From: Nageia nagi
Taxonomy: Eukaryota; Pinophyta
NCBI GenBank assembly: GCA_050084985.1
Contig: JBITNC010000002.1
Coordinates: 30,690,001 to 30,754,000, forward strand
Direction: 5' to 3'
DNA: 64,000 nucleotides
The first letter of the stretch is position 1. The number at the start of each line of letters is the position of its first letter. Shown here piece by piece: positions 43,506 through 56,229 of this stretch. The position numbers and the translations under genes were made by a program. The notes below the pieces were generated by a model that saw nothing but the letters and a program-made list of their open reading frames with translations, had not been told where the DNA came from and did not search any database.

Positions 43506-45210
43506 ACAATTACATAGAGCTTGAAGCACTTGAGAAGGATATAAATATCAAAGCACTCACCTCATCAATCTAGAATGTTAGCAGCATGATCAATCCGTCT
43601 GCATTAGCAAATTACCATAACCATCCATCAACACTTTCGCCATTTGGATGTATTTTGTTTGCAGGAGATTAACATCTTTGATTTTCTCTTGCAATTTGTT
43701 GTCAACTCAGTTTGGCAACAATGTTTCTTTTATTTTATAAAGAATGAGCATAGGAGAGAGCAAGGAAACTTCAACATCATCGACAAGAATCGTAATTTTT
43801 AGATTTTGGGATACAAACCCTTCACTTCTCACAATGGGAGTTGATGGCTACATCTTTCGGACTGCCAAAATGTATGTATCCAATTATGCCCTAAAGCAAA
43901 ATTATTGTAGCTTTGATTAGCAAACATCATCCCACTTGGTCATTGATTGTTTGTAATGATCCTGAAAAGGTTGAGCAATTTGAAGACGAAAAAGGTGTTC
44001 TTCCCATTCCATTAATGTGTCAAGGAGCAAGCATCCTAATTCCATCTTCAAACTAGAAGGGAGATTTATGACCCTAGCAATTATCAATGGAAGAGATTCT
44101 AGTCTACACAGGTTCACTTCATCCAACTTTCAAGATGGACCCAACCATATATTAGAACAATTAGTTGTAGTCATTATTTCAAATAATATTTCTTTATTCT
44201 TTGACATCTATTTTGACAATGCTATATGTGTTTTAACTTTTTCCTAAGGAAGAGCTCTTGGATCTTCTTTGTATAGAATTTTACATAAATAGAGCTCTAA
44301 TTTGCATGAATGCTCATCCATTCAATTTTTACAAAGACAAATCATAAGCATCACTTACATAACATGAGGGCTATACAACAAATATCAACCATCATGCTTA
44401 GGGCTCAAGAGAATTCTACATGTCTCTAGTGTCAAATGATGAAATCATTCAAACTTTCACAATCTTCATTGTTTCGAAAATAGGTGCCAATTATTTGTTG
44501 ATGTACCCATTAAGCTACATTAGACGATTATTGTATGGCTTAAATAAGCACAAATCACACCTTTTTTATGACTCTTATCAAATTCTCATTCTAGTTTCCA
44601 ACACATAATCAATACGATTGAAGTGGATGAGGTGGATGGGAATACGTTCAAGCTTGTTTTGATTGGATCAAAAGGATTTACTCAATCTCTACATGCCAAG
44701 CACATAAAGGTGAAGATTAAGACTCTTAAAAACACAAATGGCAAACTCACGAAGCTTCCTTACATAACTAGAACATTTGTGGAACACTAAAAGATGATGT
44801 TTCAAGCTCAAAAGCTCATCCCAAAGCAACTAGAATCTCTTCATGAGTTCTTTGATCTGATGTAATGTAGAATTTACAAGTGTAACACGTTTCATATCAG
44901 ACCTTTAATGCTCAAGGAATGGCACAACATACTCCTCTGTAGCTAGTGATGAAGAGCCTAGAATCAATGGTTACTAGTTCAATTTTTATAAAACTTTATA
45001 AAACATTTATATTGCAAATTTGCTCAAAGCTAAAGAATAACCATTTCGCACTCAAATCCTCGATCTCCTTATTAACCTTAACAATATCAAGTTCATTCCA
45101 AAAGCAAGCAACTCTTGAACTTATTAGAAGTTGGCATCCCATATCACGAAATGTTAGAGAAGTTGGGTGAACAATGGATGTGAAAACCTTCAAATGATGT
45201 AAAAAGAGGC
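43506..45210. other. Spacer with no supported gene
   Basis: Several frames of 60-76 codons occur on both strands (for example 43917-44126 minus, 44017-44247 plus, 44946-45170 plus). They overlap each other, have no recognised motifs and no exon structure. The repeat array starts at 45211. Confidence 0.4.
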
Positions 45211-48200
45211 CCATGTTCAAATCCCACCCCTCACATGATGCTAATATGTCTCAAATGTCCAATAATGGTGACAAGTCTCAATTTATGAACTACTTTGTAG
45301 AGAATTGAGGCCCTTTCAACACTCCTAGCAACTACTAAAAAAAATTGGCATCCCATTAACCTCCTCAAAGAAATTTTATTTTAATTTCCAACTCTTATTG
45401 GTTTTGGACACACGTACACAATATATCATTGAAGACAATATTATTGTCTAGAAGAAGGAGGAATGGGCGTATGCATCTAGCTAGGAGGACTTATTTGTTA
45501 AAAATGGGTTTCAAAGCCTCCATCTTTATATGATTGAAATTGCATAGATGGAATTGGATTGCCCTTGAAGTGGTGTTCAAACTTGTCAACATCTCCTTTT
45601 TGTTCCAAGCCTCCATGTCCAAACTTTGGTAATACTAATCTACATAGTGAAGAAGAAAATCTCATACTAGATCACCATATACTTATCCTAAGAACCATGC
45701 ATGCTCCAAAAATTTGGACATGACAATTACTCCTACGCACCTTTAGGAGCATATTGCAACAAGTTGGATAAGTTGCTTGATGATTAGTCCAGGCCAATAT
45801 ATTGGAGACAGATCACATTCCCAAGTGACTTGGCCCTTATATTTCATTCCACAACAAAGTGGGGGTACAAGTATCATTCATATCAAACATCAAGGCAACG
45901 CCCTTTGTGCTAAGGGGATTGCTTTTGCTCCAAAGGGAAAAGAATCTTGGGAAACCCTCCTCTTGTTAAGATCAGCCTAGAACAAGTTGAATGGGTCTAG
46001 AGATTTTCCCAGGCCACTAGATGTGTAGGATAGAACATTAACAAAGTACCTTGGGTCTTATGATGCATACCATGTCAAAGTAGGAATATGGGTTTAATTA
46101 ATATCAAATGTTAAAATGATTTGCTTTGTGCTAATTGGTTTATTTGTGCTTTGGATGGGAAAGAAATTTGGAAAATCCTCATCCACCACAACATAAGTGC
46201 AAGTAGCCAACATCGAAAGATTGGTTATAAAGGGCCAAGCCTACAAATACTTTTAAAAATCCATGTAATAATTAAGGTTGTACGAACTTTTTTGATGATA
46301 AAGTATTATGAAAGATTGGGAAACAAACCTACATTGGGGTGGAAGATCAATTCCATCCAAATTATCCATCAATAAGCACTCACTTTAATATACCCCTCCT
46401 CTTTTGATCAAAAATTGGCCACTTTTAGACCCATGTTCAAATCCCACCCTTCACATGATGGTGATATGTCTCAAATGTCATATGATGATATGTCTCGATT
46501 TCCAAATTACTTTATAAAAAGAGTTGGGGTCCTTTCAACATCTCTTCTACCAATCAATCAAAAAATAAAAAACTAACATCCTATGAAACTCCTCAAAGAA
46601 ATTTGATCTTAATTTCCAACTCTTATTGGTTTTGGACACACACAATATTATTGAGAACAATATTTTTGCCTAGAAAGAGAAGGAATGGACCTACACTTCT
46701 AGCCAGGAGGAACTATTTGTTAAAAATGGGTTTCAAAGCCTTCATCTTTATATGATTGAAATTGCGTAGATGGAATTGGATTGCCCTTGAAGTGATGTTC
46801 ATACTTTGGCAATACTAATCTACATAATGAAGAAGAAAATATCACACTAGATCACCATATACTTATCCTAAGAACTATGCATGCTCCAAAAATTTGGACA
46901 TGACAATTACTCCTACACACCTTTAGAAGCAAATTGCAACAAGTTGGATAGGTTGCTTGGGCATTTTCCCAGGACAATAGATTATGGAGAAATCACTTTC
47001 CAAAGAGACTTGCCCTTATATTTCATGCCACAACAAAGTGGAGGTACAAGTATCATTTACATCAAACATCAAGGAAACACACTTTTGGGTAAGGGGATTG
47101 TTTTTGCTCCAACAGGGAAAGAATCTTGGGAAATCCTCCTCTTGTTAAGCATTGTCAAGATCAGCCTAGAACAGGTTGAATGAGTCTAGAGATTTTCCTA
47201 GGCCACTGGATGTGTAGGATAGAACATTAACAAAATCTTGGGTCTTATGTTGCATATCATGTCAAAGTAGGAATATGATGTTAAAGTGCTTTACTTTTAG
47301 TTAATTGGTTTATTGGTGCTTTGGATGGGAAAGAAATTTGGAAAATCTTCATCCACCACAACATAGATGCAAGTAACCATGGAAAAATTATTTATAAAGG
47401 GCCAAGCATACAAACGCTTTTAGCAAGCCATGTATTAATTAAGGTTGTTGGAACTTTTTTGATGATAAAGTATAATGAAAAATTGGGAAAGAAACCTACA
47501 TTGAGGTGGAAGATCAATTACATCCAAATTATTCATCAATAAGCACTCACTTTGATATAACCATCTTGTACTGATCAAAAACTAGCCTCTTTCAGACCCA
47601 TGTTCAAATCCCACCCCTCACATGATGGTAATATGTCTCAATTTTTCAACTGCTTTATAAAAGAGTTGGGGCCCTTTCAACACTTTTACCAACTAATAAA
47701 AAAAACGATGGCATTTCATGAACCTTCTCCAAGAAATTTGATCTTATTTTCCAACTCTTATTGGTTTTGGACACACACATGCAATATCATTGAGAACAAT
47801 ATTGTTAACTAGAAGGAGGAGGAATGGGCCTACACATCTAGCTAGGAGAACATGTTCGTTAAAAAAGGGTTCCAAAGCCTACATCTTCATATGATTGAAA
47901 TTGTGTAGATGGAATTGGATTGTCCTTGAAGTGATGTTCAAACCTATCAACATCCCCTTTTCGTTCCAGGCCTCCATGTCCAAACTTTGGTAATACTAAT
48001 CTACATAGTGAAGAAGAAGATCTCATACTAGATCACCATATACTTGTCCTAAGAACCATGCACGCTCCAAAAATTTGGACATGACAATTTCTCCTATGCA
48101 TCTTTAGGAGCATATTGCAACAAGTTGGATAGGTTGCTTGATGATTTTTCCAAGCCAATAGATTAGGAACAAATACATTCCCGAGTGACTTGGCCCTTAT

Positions 48201-48790
48201 ATTTCATGCTACAACAAAGTGGGGGTACATGTATCATTCATATCAAAAATCAAGGAAATGCACTTTGTCGTAAGGGGATTGTTTTTGCTTCAAAGGGAAA
48301 AGAATATTGGGAAATCCTCCTCTTATTTAAGTATTGTCACGATCAACCTAGAACAAGTTGAATGGGTCTAGAGATTTTCTTAGGCCACTGAATGTGGAGG
48401 ATAGAATGTTAAAAAAATCTTGGGTCTTATGTTGCATACCATGTCAAAGTAGTGATATGGGTCTAATTGATACTAAATGTTAGAATGGTCTACTTTGAAC
48501 TAATCAGTTTATTTGTGTTTTGGATGGGAAAGAAATTTGGAAAATCCTCATCCACCACAACATAAGTGCAAGTAGCCAACATGTAAAAATTGTTTATAAA
48601 GGGCCAAGAATACAAATGCATTTAGCAATCCATGTAAGAATTAAGGTTGTAGGAACTTCTTTGATGATAAAGTATTCTGAAAGATTGGAAAACAAACATA
48701 CATTAGGGTGGAAGATCAATTCCATCCAAACTATCCATCAATAAGCACTCACTTTGATAGACCCCTCTTCTGTTGATCAATGAATGGCCT
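45211..48790. repeat. Tandem array, 3 x about 1.2 kb, unidentified unit
   Basis: CCATGTTCAAATCCCACCC occurs at 45211, 46431 and 47598, giving unit lengths of about 1220, 1167 and 1190 bp. The units align throughout: CTCTTATTGGTTTTGGACAC, GATGGAATTGGATTG, CTAGATCACCATATACTT, CATGCTCCAAAAATTTGGAC, a CCACAACAAAGTGG block, TTTGGATGGGAAAGAAATTTG and AATCAATTCCATCCAAA. Identity is roughly 85-90 percent by eye. No terminal repeats, LTRs or retroelement motifs were seen. The phase of the unit start is arbitrary. Confidence 0.85.
46881..47542 (+). pseudogene. Coding-like stretches inside the middle 1.2-kb unit
   Basis: The middle unit has two open stretches, 46881-47183 (100 codons, with LDRLLGHFPRTIDYGEIT and QQSGGTSIIYIKHQGN) and 47321-47542 (73 codons, MDGKEIWKIFIHHNI to LGKKPTLRWKINYIQIIHQ). 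Matching frames occur at 45777-45980 and 46121-46375 in the first unit and 48520-48744 in the last. Differences between copies often leave the residues alike, and the end NSIQIIHQ or a close form is shared by all three. I recognise no family. This could be a small unknown gene, or an exon pair of one, decayed after duplication. It could also be chance frames kept alike by recent duplication. Confidence 0.3.
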
Positions 48791-48930
48791 CTTTCAAATA
48801 TCAGCAAAGAAAAGCTCTATGTTTCTTCTATCTATCCAAATTATCCATCAATAAGCACTCACTTTGATAAACCTCTCTTTTGTTGATCAATGTCTGGCCT
48901 CTTTCAAAGATCTGAAAAGGAAAGCTCTAT
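48725..48930. repeat. Tandem duplication of the end of the 1.2-kb unit, 2 x about 105 bp
   Basis: The final part of the third unit, with TATCCATCAATAAGCACTC, CTCTTTTGTTGATCAATG and GGCCTCTTTCAAA, occurs at about 48728-48832 and again at about 48833-48935. It extends the array to the right and shows that slippage or unequal exchange continued after the 1.2-kb duplications. Confidence 0.7.
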
Positions 48931-51395
48931 TAACATAATGGTTGTTGATTGCTTGTCTGTGTAGCTTCTTGCTTGGCCTCTTCTCTCTGGTTCTGTGACT
49001 TGCTATCTTTGTGTGTGTTTGTGTTTAATAACAAGTCGGTTATATCTATGTTGGTATCTTGAGATTGTTGTAAGACTTTAATCCTCTCCTCTCTCTCTCT
49101 ATAAAGAGGCCTATACCTTACATTGGCCTCATGTTCAAATGACATTCAACCCTAATAAGCAAACATTTGATATGATCGAAGGTTACATACCATGTAATCT
49201 CTTCTGTAAAATTGGATGATCTTTGCCATGCTACTGCACTTCAATTGGCAATGGAACTGTAATACACCCCCTTCCATGTAAAACTAACCATCCCTTAAGC
49301 TTAGTTCATGTCCAAGATGAATGTATTTGAGTTGCATTTTTTGGATTCTACTTGACAAAAGCCTTCATGCATAGGTAGGAACCTCCCTTAAGCATAAGAA
49401 TCTCCATTTACTTTGAAGCCTTTCACAAAAGAAACGCTCAAGCATCTTTATTCTCAACTCATTCATCGCTTTGTCCAATACAAATCTAAGTCATTCAAAC
49501 ATCTATTATTGCCTACCGTTAAGCTAAAAAAGATTGAAACTATATCTCTTCATTAGATTTCCTTTCACCTAGAACCCCTTTCTTGGAAATAGGCTTTTCA
49601 AAGGAACAATTAGAGTTCACCAAATTCAGGCAATAGTTAGAACTAATATTCTTTTTATTCTTTAGAAAGAATGAAATTCTTCTGTGTTTAAATTCAAATT
49701 TGTGATGGGGAGTTTTCAAGGCATAACAAAGTTACCTCTTCGTACAAGCAGATTCAATCTCAGACCAGAAAAATGCCTGCAGAACATTTGCAACAAGTGT
49801 TTAGTTATTAAGGCAATGCTCTATGTACCATGTTTGCAACAATTGTTGAATCATTAGGGTGATACTATATTGCCCCAAATGGATCTAAGTAAGAACTTGT
49901 TCAAAGTTTCGCAAGTAGAGGATCCAGTCTTTTAGAAAAGCTAGATTGTCTTGTCATTTGCCACACTTATCTTCAACCCTTGTGTGCATACAAGGAGGAG
50001 TACAACACCAGAAGGTTGAGGAGACAATGGACTAGCTTTCTCAAGCTCTCTAGCCATTTCCTTTGGACGTATCACACTGAATTTGCACATTTGACATTTT
50101 CTTTGGGCATATCACATTTCAAATATTTTTAAGGTGAAAAAAAAAAATTGTTATTGTCATGTTTCCATTATGTCAAAATTCTTTTAAGAATGACATGTGA
50201 ATTCTGTTGATCACTGTCATGCCTTACAAATTTTGAAAATTCTCACCAGAGTTTGTAAAGTAGACTATTATCAACCGATTTATATATTAGTAGCTTCAGG
50301 GAAACTGTTAAATTGCCAATCTGTTGTAATTTGGTAGTTACAATTAGAGGCCTTGATGGTTAATTGTTGACAAATTACACAACTTTACCCTGAATAGGTA
50401 GTGAGTCCACCAAGAAACAGAATTTTGGAAGCAAGAATATTTTCATTTAAGGCAGTCCAAAGACTCACTTGGGCCAAGTCCACAGCTTGTACCGTTCTTG
50501 AAAATCAAAGGCCTGAGGTTGTGAAGATTAGTTCAGGAGAGTATTATGTTCTAGATACCGTTATAAAATGTAATTTCAAAAATATGTGTTATTTCTATGT
50601 GGTTACTCTTGGGTGGCACTTATTTCTTAAGTCCAGATAAATATTAAAAGGTTTCATATGAATTCCGTTTCAGCATTATTATTTCCTATTGTTTGTGCGT
50701 CAGCATTTGTTTATTTTCATAGTTTTAGCCTTAGGCACAGTAAAGTCATAAATATTAATGCAAATAATCAGTCTCACACAATAAATAATGCTTTGGAAAA
50801 ATACGATGGCACTAACCAACTTTAAAATAGTAGCCATCGTACCTTTTACTAATAAAATCAGTATTTGTACACTATTACATCTGTTAAAGCTACAGACAAA
50901 TTGGATGTAAAAACGCATTGGAAATAAATGCTGATTATAGGATATATTTTCTGAACAAGGTGGTTGATCAGATTTTACCTATTATGTTGAATTCTTGCCA
51001 TCCTGACATATAATACATCTTAGAAAAGTCTGTAGTGATGGTAAAGAATAAGGATAAAATGAATAAGAAACATTCAACAAACAGAAAATTATAAATATAT
51101 AGAAAGCACCCTTCCTTTTGTTTGAAATACATCAAAATCAAAGATCACAGATCTGAGAAGGAAGCAACCAATCAGGATTGAAGTTTATAAGAAATATGCA
51201 CACCTTTGGGGTTATGACTTACCGGTAAACTGGTTCAGAGATCCCAAATAAAACTTAACCTCAAACCCAGGAGTCTTAACTTCTAAGTAGAATTAAATTT
51301 GTAGCTTATTAAACAGGAGATTGGATTAACCCCGAATCAAGGTAACTTGTAAATAATTACAGAAGAAAAAAAGATAATCCGATATATTAATATTA
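48931..51395. other. Spacer without a confirmed gene
   Basis: A short CT run lies at about 49085-49100. A plus-strand frame at 50401-50640 has mixed composition unlike its surroundings in the first 56 codons (RILEARIFSFKAVQRLTWAK, EVVKISSGEYYVLDT). It could be an exon, but no splice sites around it convinced me and I know no match. The minus-strand frame at 48930-49145 covers the CT run and is probably chance. Confidence 0.35.
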
Positions 51396-51550
51396 GATCC
51401 CAAGATCATGTGGTAGAGCACCCAAACTTAAATATGGAATGTCCTACGTTCAAGTTCTGGTGAGTCCATATTGAACTGGCTGGGTAATTCATCCTATATG
51501 AATAAATTGCCAGATATTGAAGTGTCTTTGAAAAAATAATAATAAAAGAT
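51396..51550 (+). mobile_element. Possible tRNA-derived SINE
   Basis: TGTGGTAGAGCA (51409-51420) resembles the A box and GTTCAAGTTCTGG (51449-51461) the B box of an RNA polymerase III promoter, at normal spacing. A non-tRNA body and an AT-rich tail with AATAATAATAAAAG follow at 51535-51550. The arrangement resembles plant Au-type SINEs. It is not a tRNA gene, as the acceptor and anticodon stems are absent. Flanking duplications were not identified. Confidence 0.45.
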
Positions 51551-52329
51551 AATAATAGTAATAATATATTTAATAGCTACCCAAAGATTGTAATTTATAA
51601 GCGATTTATAGTTGATAATATTAGGGTGCCTTCATTACATTATTACATTATGACACTCTAGTCTTGTCTTCAACCTATTTTTGAAGTTTTATATACTTCA
51701 TTAGTTTTCTTACATTAGGATGCTTTTCTCTTTCAAGTCCTGTATATGTCTTGTAGATACTTTTTTCAAGTCTAGTTGACCTATTTTAGTATTAGGTTGA
51801 GTTCTGACTATATTATTGTTTTATGAGATGATCTGATAATATAAATCAAAAAAATACGTTGAAAAACAGTTTGCACAATTCTTATTCTCTGAAAATAATA
51901 ATTATGAATTTAAAGATATATTATCTAATCAGTTTTTTACGTTTTACACTGTTGAAAAGTTAGTTTCAGGAAGAATCTAACTATATATCAAACAACCAAT
52001 TATCTGCAAAGTTTAAACAAAATATATATACACCTTAAATATGCACAAAAATTAAACCCAGCAGACCAGCCAGTGGCCCTTAATGATAAAATATTAAAAT
52101 ATTACTATCAAATCTAATGCAGCAACTTCTTAAAATTTCAACTTTTTATTTATTTTTACCACTTCCAATTTTTTTTACAAAGAATAAATTCAAACAAAAA
52201 TTACTTCACTTAATTTTAAGCGAGAGACTTACTCTGAATGTTTTAGGCCTATTGAAATCTCTTTAACCAAAAAGAAAATGTAGAAAAGTATGCTTTCCTC
52301 GAAATATTGTACAGAAATTCTTTGACAAT
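51551..52329. other. AT-rich spacer, nothing recognised
   Basis: No frame longer than about 60 codons, no terminal repeats and no obvious duplication. Confidence 0.4.
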
Positions 52330-52424
52330 TATGAAAACCTACCTCGATTTTAGCAGATTTCTAACTTTGCCTGTGAAGAGTAATCCACGATCACGAGAAA
52401 TTGGAAAGCGAAGATGAATGATTT

Positions 52425-52530
52425 CATTCAGGAAAAAGCACTTGAACAAAGGCGACGTGGTAGCGCCCACGCCTTGGATGCGGATATATGTCCGAAGGGT
52501 TTTGAACTGACTTCCGCCGCCATATAAAAA
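52425..52530. other. GC-rich, CpG-containing spot, possible exon or promoter
   Basis: About 100 bases with GGCGACG, GCGCCCACGCC and TCCGCCGCC stand out from very AT-rich surroundings. On the minus strand an ATG at 52523 opens MAAEVSSKPFGHISASKAWA, typical of a plant gene start, and runs 31 codons to TGA. On the plus strand MNDFIQEKALEQRRRG runs 37 codons. Either could be a first exon; no downstream exons were found on either strand. CpG survival suggests an unmethylated site, as at an active promoter, or recently arrived DNA. Confidence 0.3.
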
Positions 52531-55000
52531 TAAATATACGTAGAACCATCAAAGTTTGTATTGTTTTTAATAGAATTAAGATGTAGAATAAAATAGGTAG
52601 TCAAGCTTATTTTGAGTATCTTAGTCTAAAAATTCATGGATTAGTTATAATTATAAAGAGTATTTTTATAAATTTGTTTAATGTTTTTGTAAAGTAGATA
52701 AATAAGAAGAGAATGAGTTTTATCTTTTATAGTATTTAGGTTACAAAGTTTACATATGTTGTTATATCAAAATAGTTTAAGTATTATTTATCTACGAGTT
52801 TCGCTTTGTCGTTTGTGTGAATTAGATCTTGATTTTATGATTACAAGTTTGTTTTTGAGATTAAGGATCTTATATGGGTAGAATGGATGTTCTAGTTTGA
52901 ATTAATGATGTTTTTATATTAGGGTAGTTTTCTTTTATTTTTGATATTATCATCGCTTCGCATGTCTTCATTATTGATTTTGACATTAATTAATAAGTTA
53001 TACAATTGCTCAAATAACTAAATATATTCATTTTTTCTTGCTAATATTTCACATCATATCTCATGTAACATGAACCAAGCAGCAAATGATAACCCTTTCT
53101 TTACCTACAAGGAATAATTTACTCATTTCTTACTTACTATTTAGAAAGTAATTAAGAACATCAAGAAAAAATAAGCGATTCATACAATCATTATAAACAC
53201 TCAAATTTTTACATGGAATACCTAAAATACTAAAGATATATATATATATTCAAATGGATTATGATAATAAAATGACAAGTCCTTCGATACCATCATTTGA
53301 TGATATTGTTCCATAACGCAACATGAGTAATATATAAAGCTTCTCAAACCTTCTTATAATATAGTTAATGTTTTGAGCCTTTTTTAACAACTCTTCAATA
53401 CAATTATATCTTTCTTTCATCACATTGTTATGCTATATCATAGTGTAATAGATATATTATTTGATTCATAATTTAGTTTTTGTTATAACCATCCTCATAT
53501 ATGCTATAATGCAAAATTACATCATAAAGGTTTATCCACTAAACTTGAACCTTATTCATTTCAAAATTGAATGCGTACAAAATAGAAGTTGAATCTTAAC
53601 AAATAAATTCTTACATATTTAAACAAAATTCTTAAGTTTAACTTTATCCCTCAATAAACAAATATAAAATTCATTGCATATCAGATATCCAAATAACATC
53701 TCATAGTCTTAAAATCAACTCTAATACTTCTCTAAACTTCTCACCCTACAACCTTGATTATCATATCAATCTACACTAATCTCAAATATATATGTGAGCA
53801 TATACATATATATAAGAAATTTTAATTTTTAATATGAAAAATTCTATCAAAAAATTTCCTCTTGAGCATGCTAATAAGCAAAATGGTTATATTTGTACCT
53901 ATTTATTCAACTAATAAAACTTATTTATAAAATTCTTGAAATATTCTCAATGGATATGCAAATATTTATAAATGATTTACTTTTATTTTTAATTTAATGA
54001 ATTTTTTCGACCTCTTCCTTCCAAAGAATGTTATTATATTAAAAAAGAAAGATTAGATTTATCTATCTACTTAGCACATGAAATTATTCTTCAAATAATT
54101 ATCAAGATTATAATGCAAGCAATGGTTCAAATAACCACAAAATGACAAAATAAGAATTCTCTTCTTTTCCTTTCTAATCATATTATAACATGATCAAATT
54201 ATCAACTCCTTTATGAATTCAAAAGGCAATATGTCCAAAAGGAAATATATATTTTTATTTTAACCACATGTTATATGCAAAAAATTCCTCATAACAAATA
54301 CTCTATTCATATTTTCACATTCAAAACTCTCTTGATAAATTCTAAATCTAAAATGCACTATTTAAACTTCACAAAAAAGTTGGATGCAACCTCATTCAAA
54401 CCAACTTTAACAAGGATATTATAAGCTTCATAAAATTTGCTCTCAACTTGTTAGATAAAGGCATAGCTTATATATGATGGCATGAAGGTTGCATAACAAT
54501 TATAAGGAATAAGACCAATTTATCTCCATAATGGAGCTTAATGCATCATGTTGATCCCAAGAGAAAGATTACCCAAATAATGTAAACACCCAACAAAGAC
54601 TAATAGGCTCAACATTCATGTAGAAAAATTATCAACAAAGGTCATGCAAGTGAAAACCATTAAAGAACTCATTTTAAGAAATAAAGAGAGGCAAGTTTCA
54701 AGTTATGTGAGATTATTTATTATGGTTCTAATCATCTAAAGATAAAGACAAGTGATGCACCACAGTAATAAACTTTTCCATTAAAGCTACCCAATGAACT
54801 TGCAAGCATGGACTTAGCAAGAAGACTAGACAAGATCCTAAAGTAGTTTCTAAATCATCCTACAACAAGATGGTCAAATAAGAGGTTGAATTTCATCACC
54901 AAAGCACAAGCTTTAGCAAGTAAGAGATGACATTAAGAAGTTCATCCTACCATAATATGGAAGTCTAAACAAACTAGAATTAAAGTGTATACAACTAAAA
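52531..55000. other. Very AT-rich spacer, nothing recognised
   Basis: No sustained frames on either strand and no repeats that I could align. A short TA run lies at about 53235. Confidence 0.4.
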
Positions 55001-55139
55001 ATAATTTTATATTGATTATAAAATCACATTTAGTGTCAAGATGATGTTTAAATATTAATATGAATATAAAGGCCAATGTGTTAATAAACTCTAATTATAT
55101 ATTAATTAATGTTAATTATCATTAATCATTATTGTATCT

Positions 55140-55800
55140 AGAAATATTTTGAATTTATCATTATCTTTTTACTATCATGGAATTTTAGTTATCACATTTT
55201 TCTATGTCTTGGTAGGTATAAAAGGAGGAGCATGGCATATCATTCCCTATCGAATCTCTTTGATTGGTGGTTGGTTGCACATCATACTATTATCATTGGT
55301 GTTCATTTATGCCATATATATAATATCTATTATACTCTAAGCTTTATAATACTTTATATCTTATGCACATGACCTAACTTTATAATAAGGACAATGTTGG
55401 TGGTGTTCTACTACCATAGTCACAACATTGGCATTATCATTATCAGGTAAACAAAGCAACATATTTGAGTACAAGTGAGCATAAATCTAAGAATTAAATA
55501 TATTGATAGTGCTTATCACATATCTAATCCAATACACTCTACTTCACACCATAACTTAAGGATTGATACTTCCATATAGGTGCATATATTATTGATTATA
55601 GGGCTTAAGATCTTGAATGTTTATGTTCCTAATTGCAGTATGTCTTTAATTGTATTTATTAATTATAAATAATTTTTACACATTATAAATTTTGATGAAC
55701 CTAAATTTTGTTACAAACCCTAGGTTTACATTGAAATTGCATTCTTTTGTAGAGTTTTTAAACCTTATATTTTAGTCATGAATCCATTTGAATTGTTATT
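55140..55800 (+). promoter_or_regulatory. Possible LTR promoter of a Ty3-gypsy element
   Basis: GGTATAAAAGGAGGAGC at about 55214-55230 is a good plant TATA box in the correct orientation to drive the gypsy gag relic that follows. LTR ends were not determined and no second LTR is present, so this is an inferred assignment. The 63-codon frame at 55149-55340 spans the TATA box and is probably chance. Confidence 0.35.
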
Positions 55801-56229
55801 CCTTACACTTCCTAAAGTTATAAATATCTTAAGAAAATAATAGGATGCAACCATGGTATGTTTGTATTTTTTTCTAAAGATACATTGCCTTTGGAGAAAT
55901 AAGCTAAAAAACTTAAATCTAGAAGCAAGGTTCAATTTGTTTAAAAAGAAGAAGTTAAAGGAAAAATCATATTGATATAATAACATATCAACAAAAATAA
56001 ATCCAATAACAAGAACCAATACAATAAGAAAAAATAGGAGAATAATTACTAGATCTAACAACAAAACTAATAAAAGAATAGGAGTATGATCCAAAGCTAG
56101 AATAATGATATATGAAGAAGAAAGTAGTGGATTTGAACAAGAAAGTGAATCAAACAAGAAGATGATAAAAGTGATGATAAATCTAAATAATCTATTAGAT
56201 CAATTAAGATGAGCATTATAGAAAAACAC

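Noticed and set aside
51409-51461. A tRNA gene
   Set aside because: Only A- and B-box-like motifs are present; the acceptor stem and anticodon arm cannot be formed.
55765-56157. 130-codon hydrophobic minus-strand frame
   Set aside because: The plus strand here is Lys/Asn/Glu-rich (AAT/AGA/GAA codons) and belongs to the gypsy element; the Ile/Leu/Phe frame is its complement.
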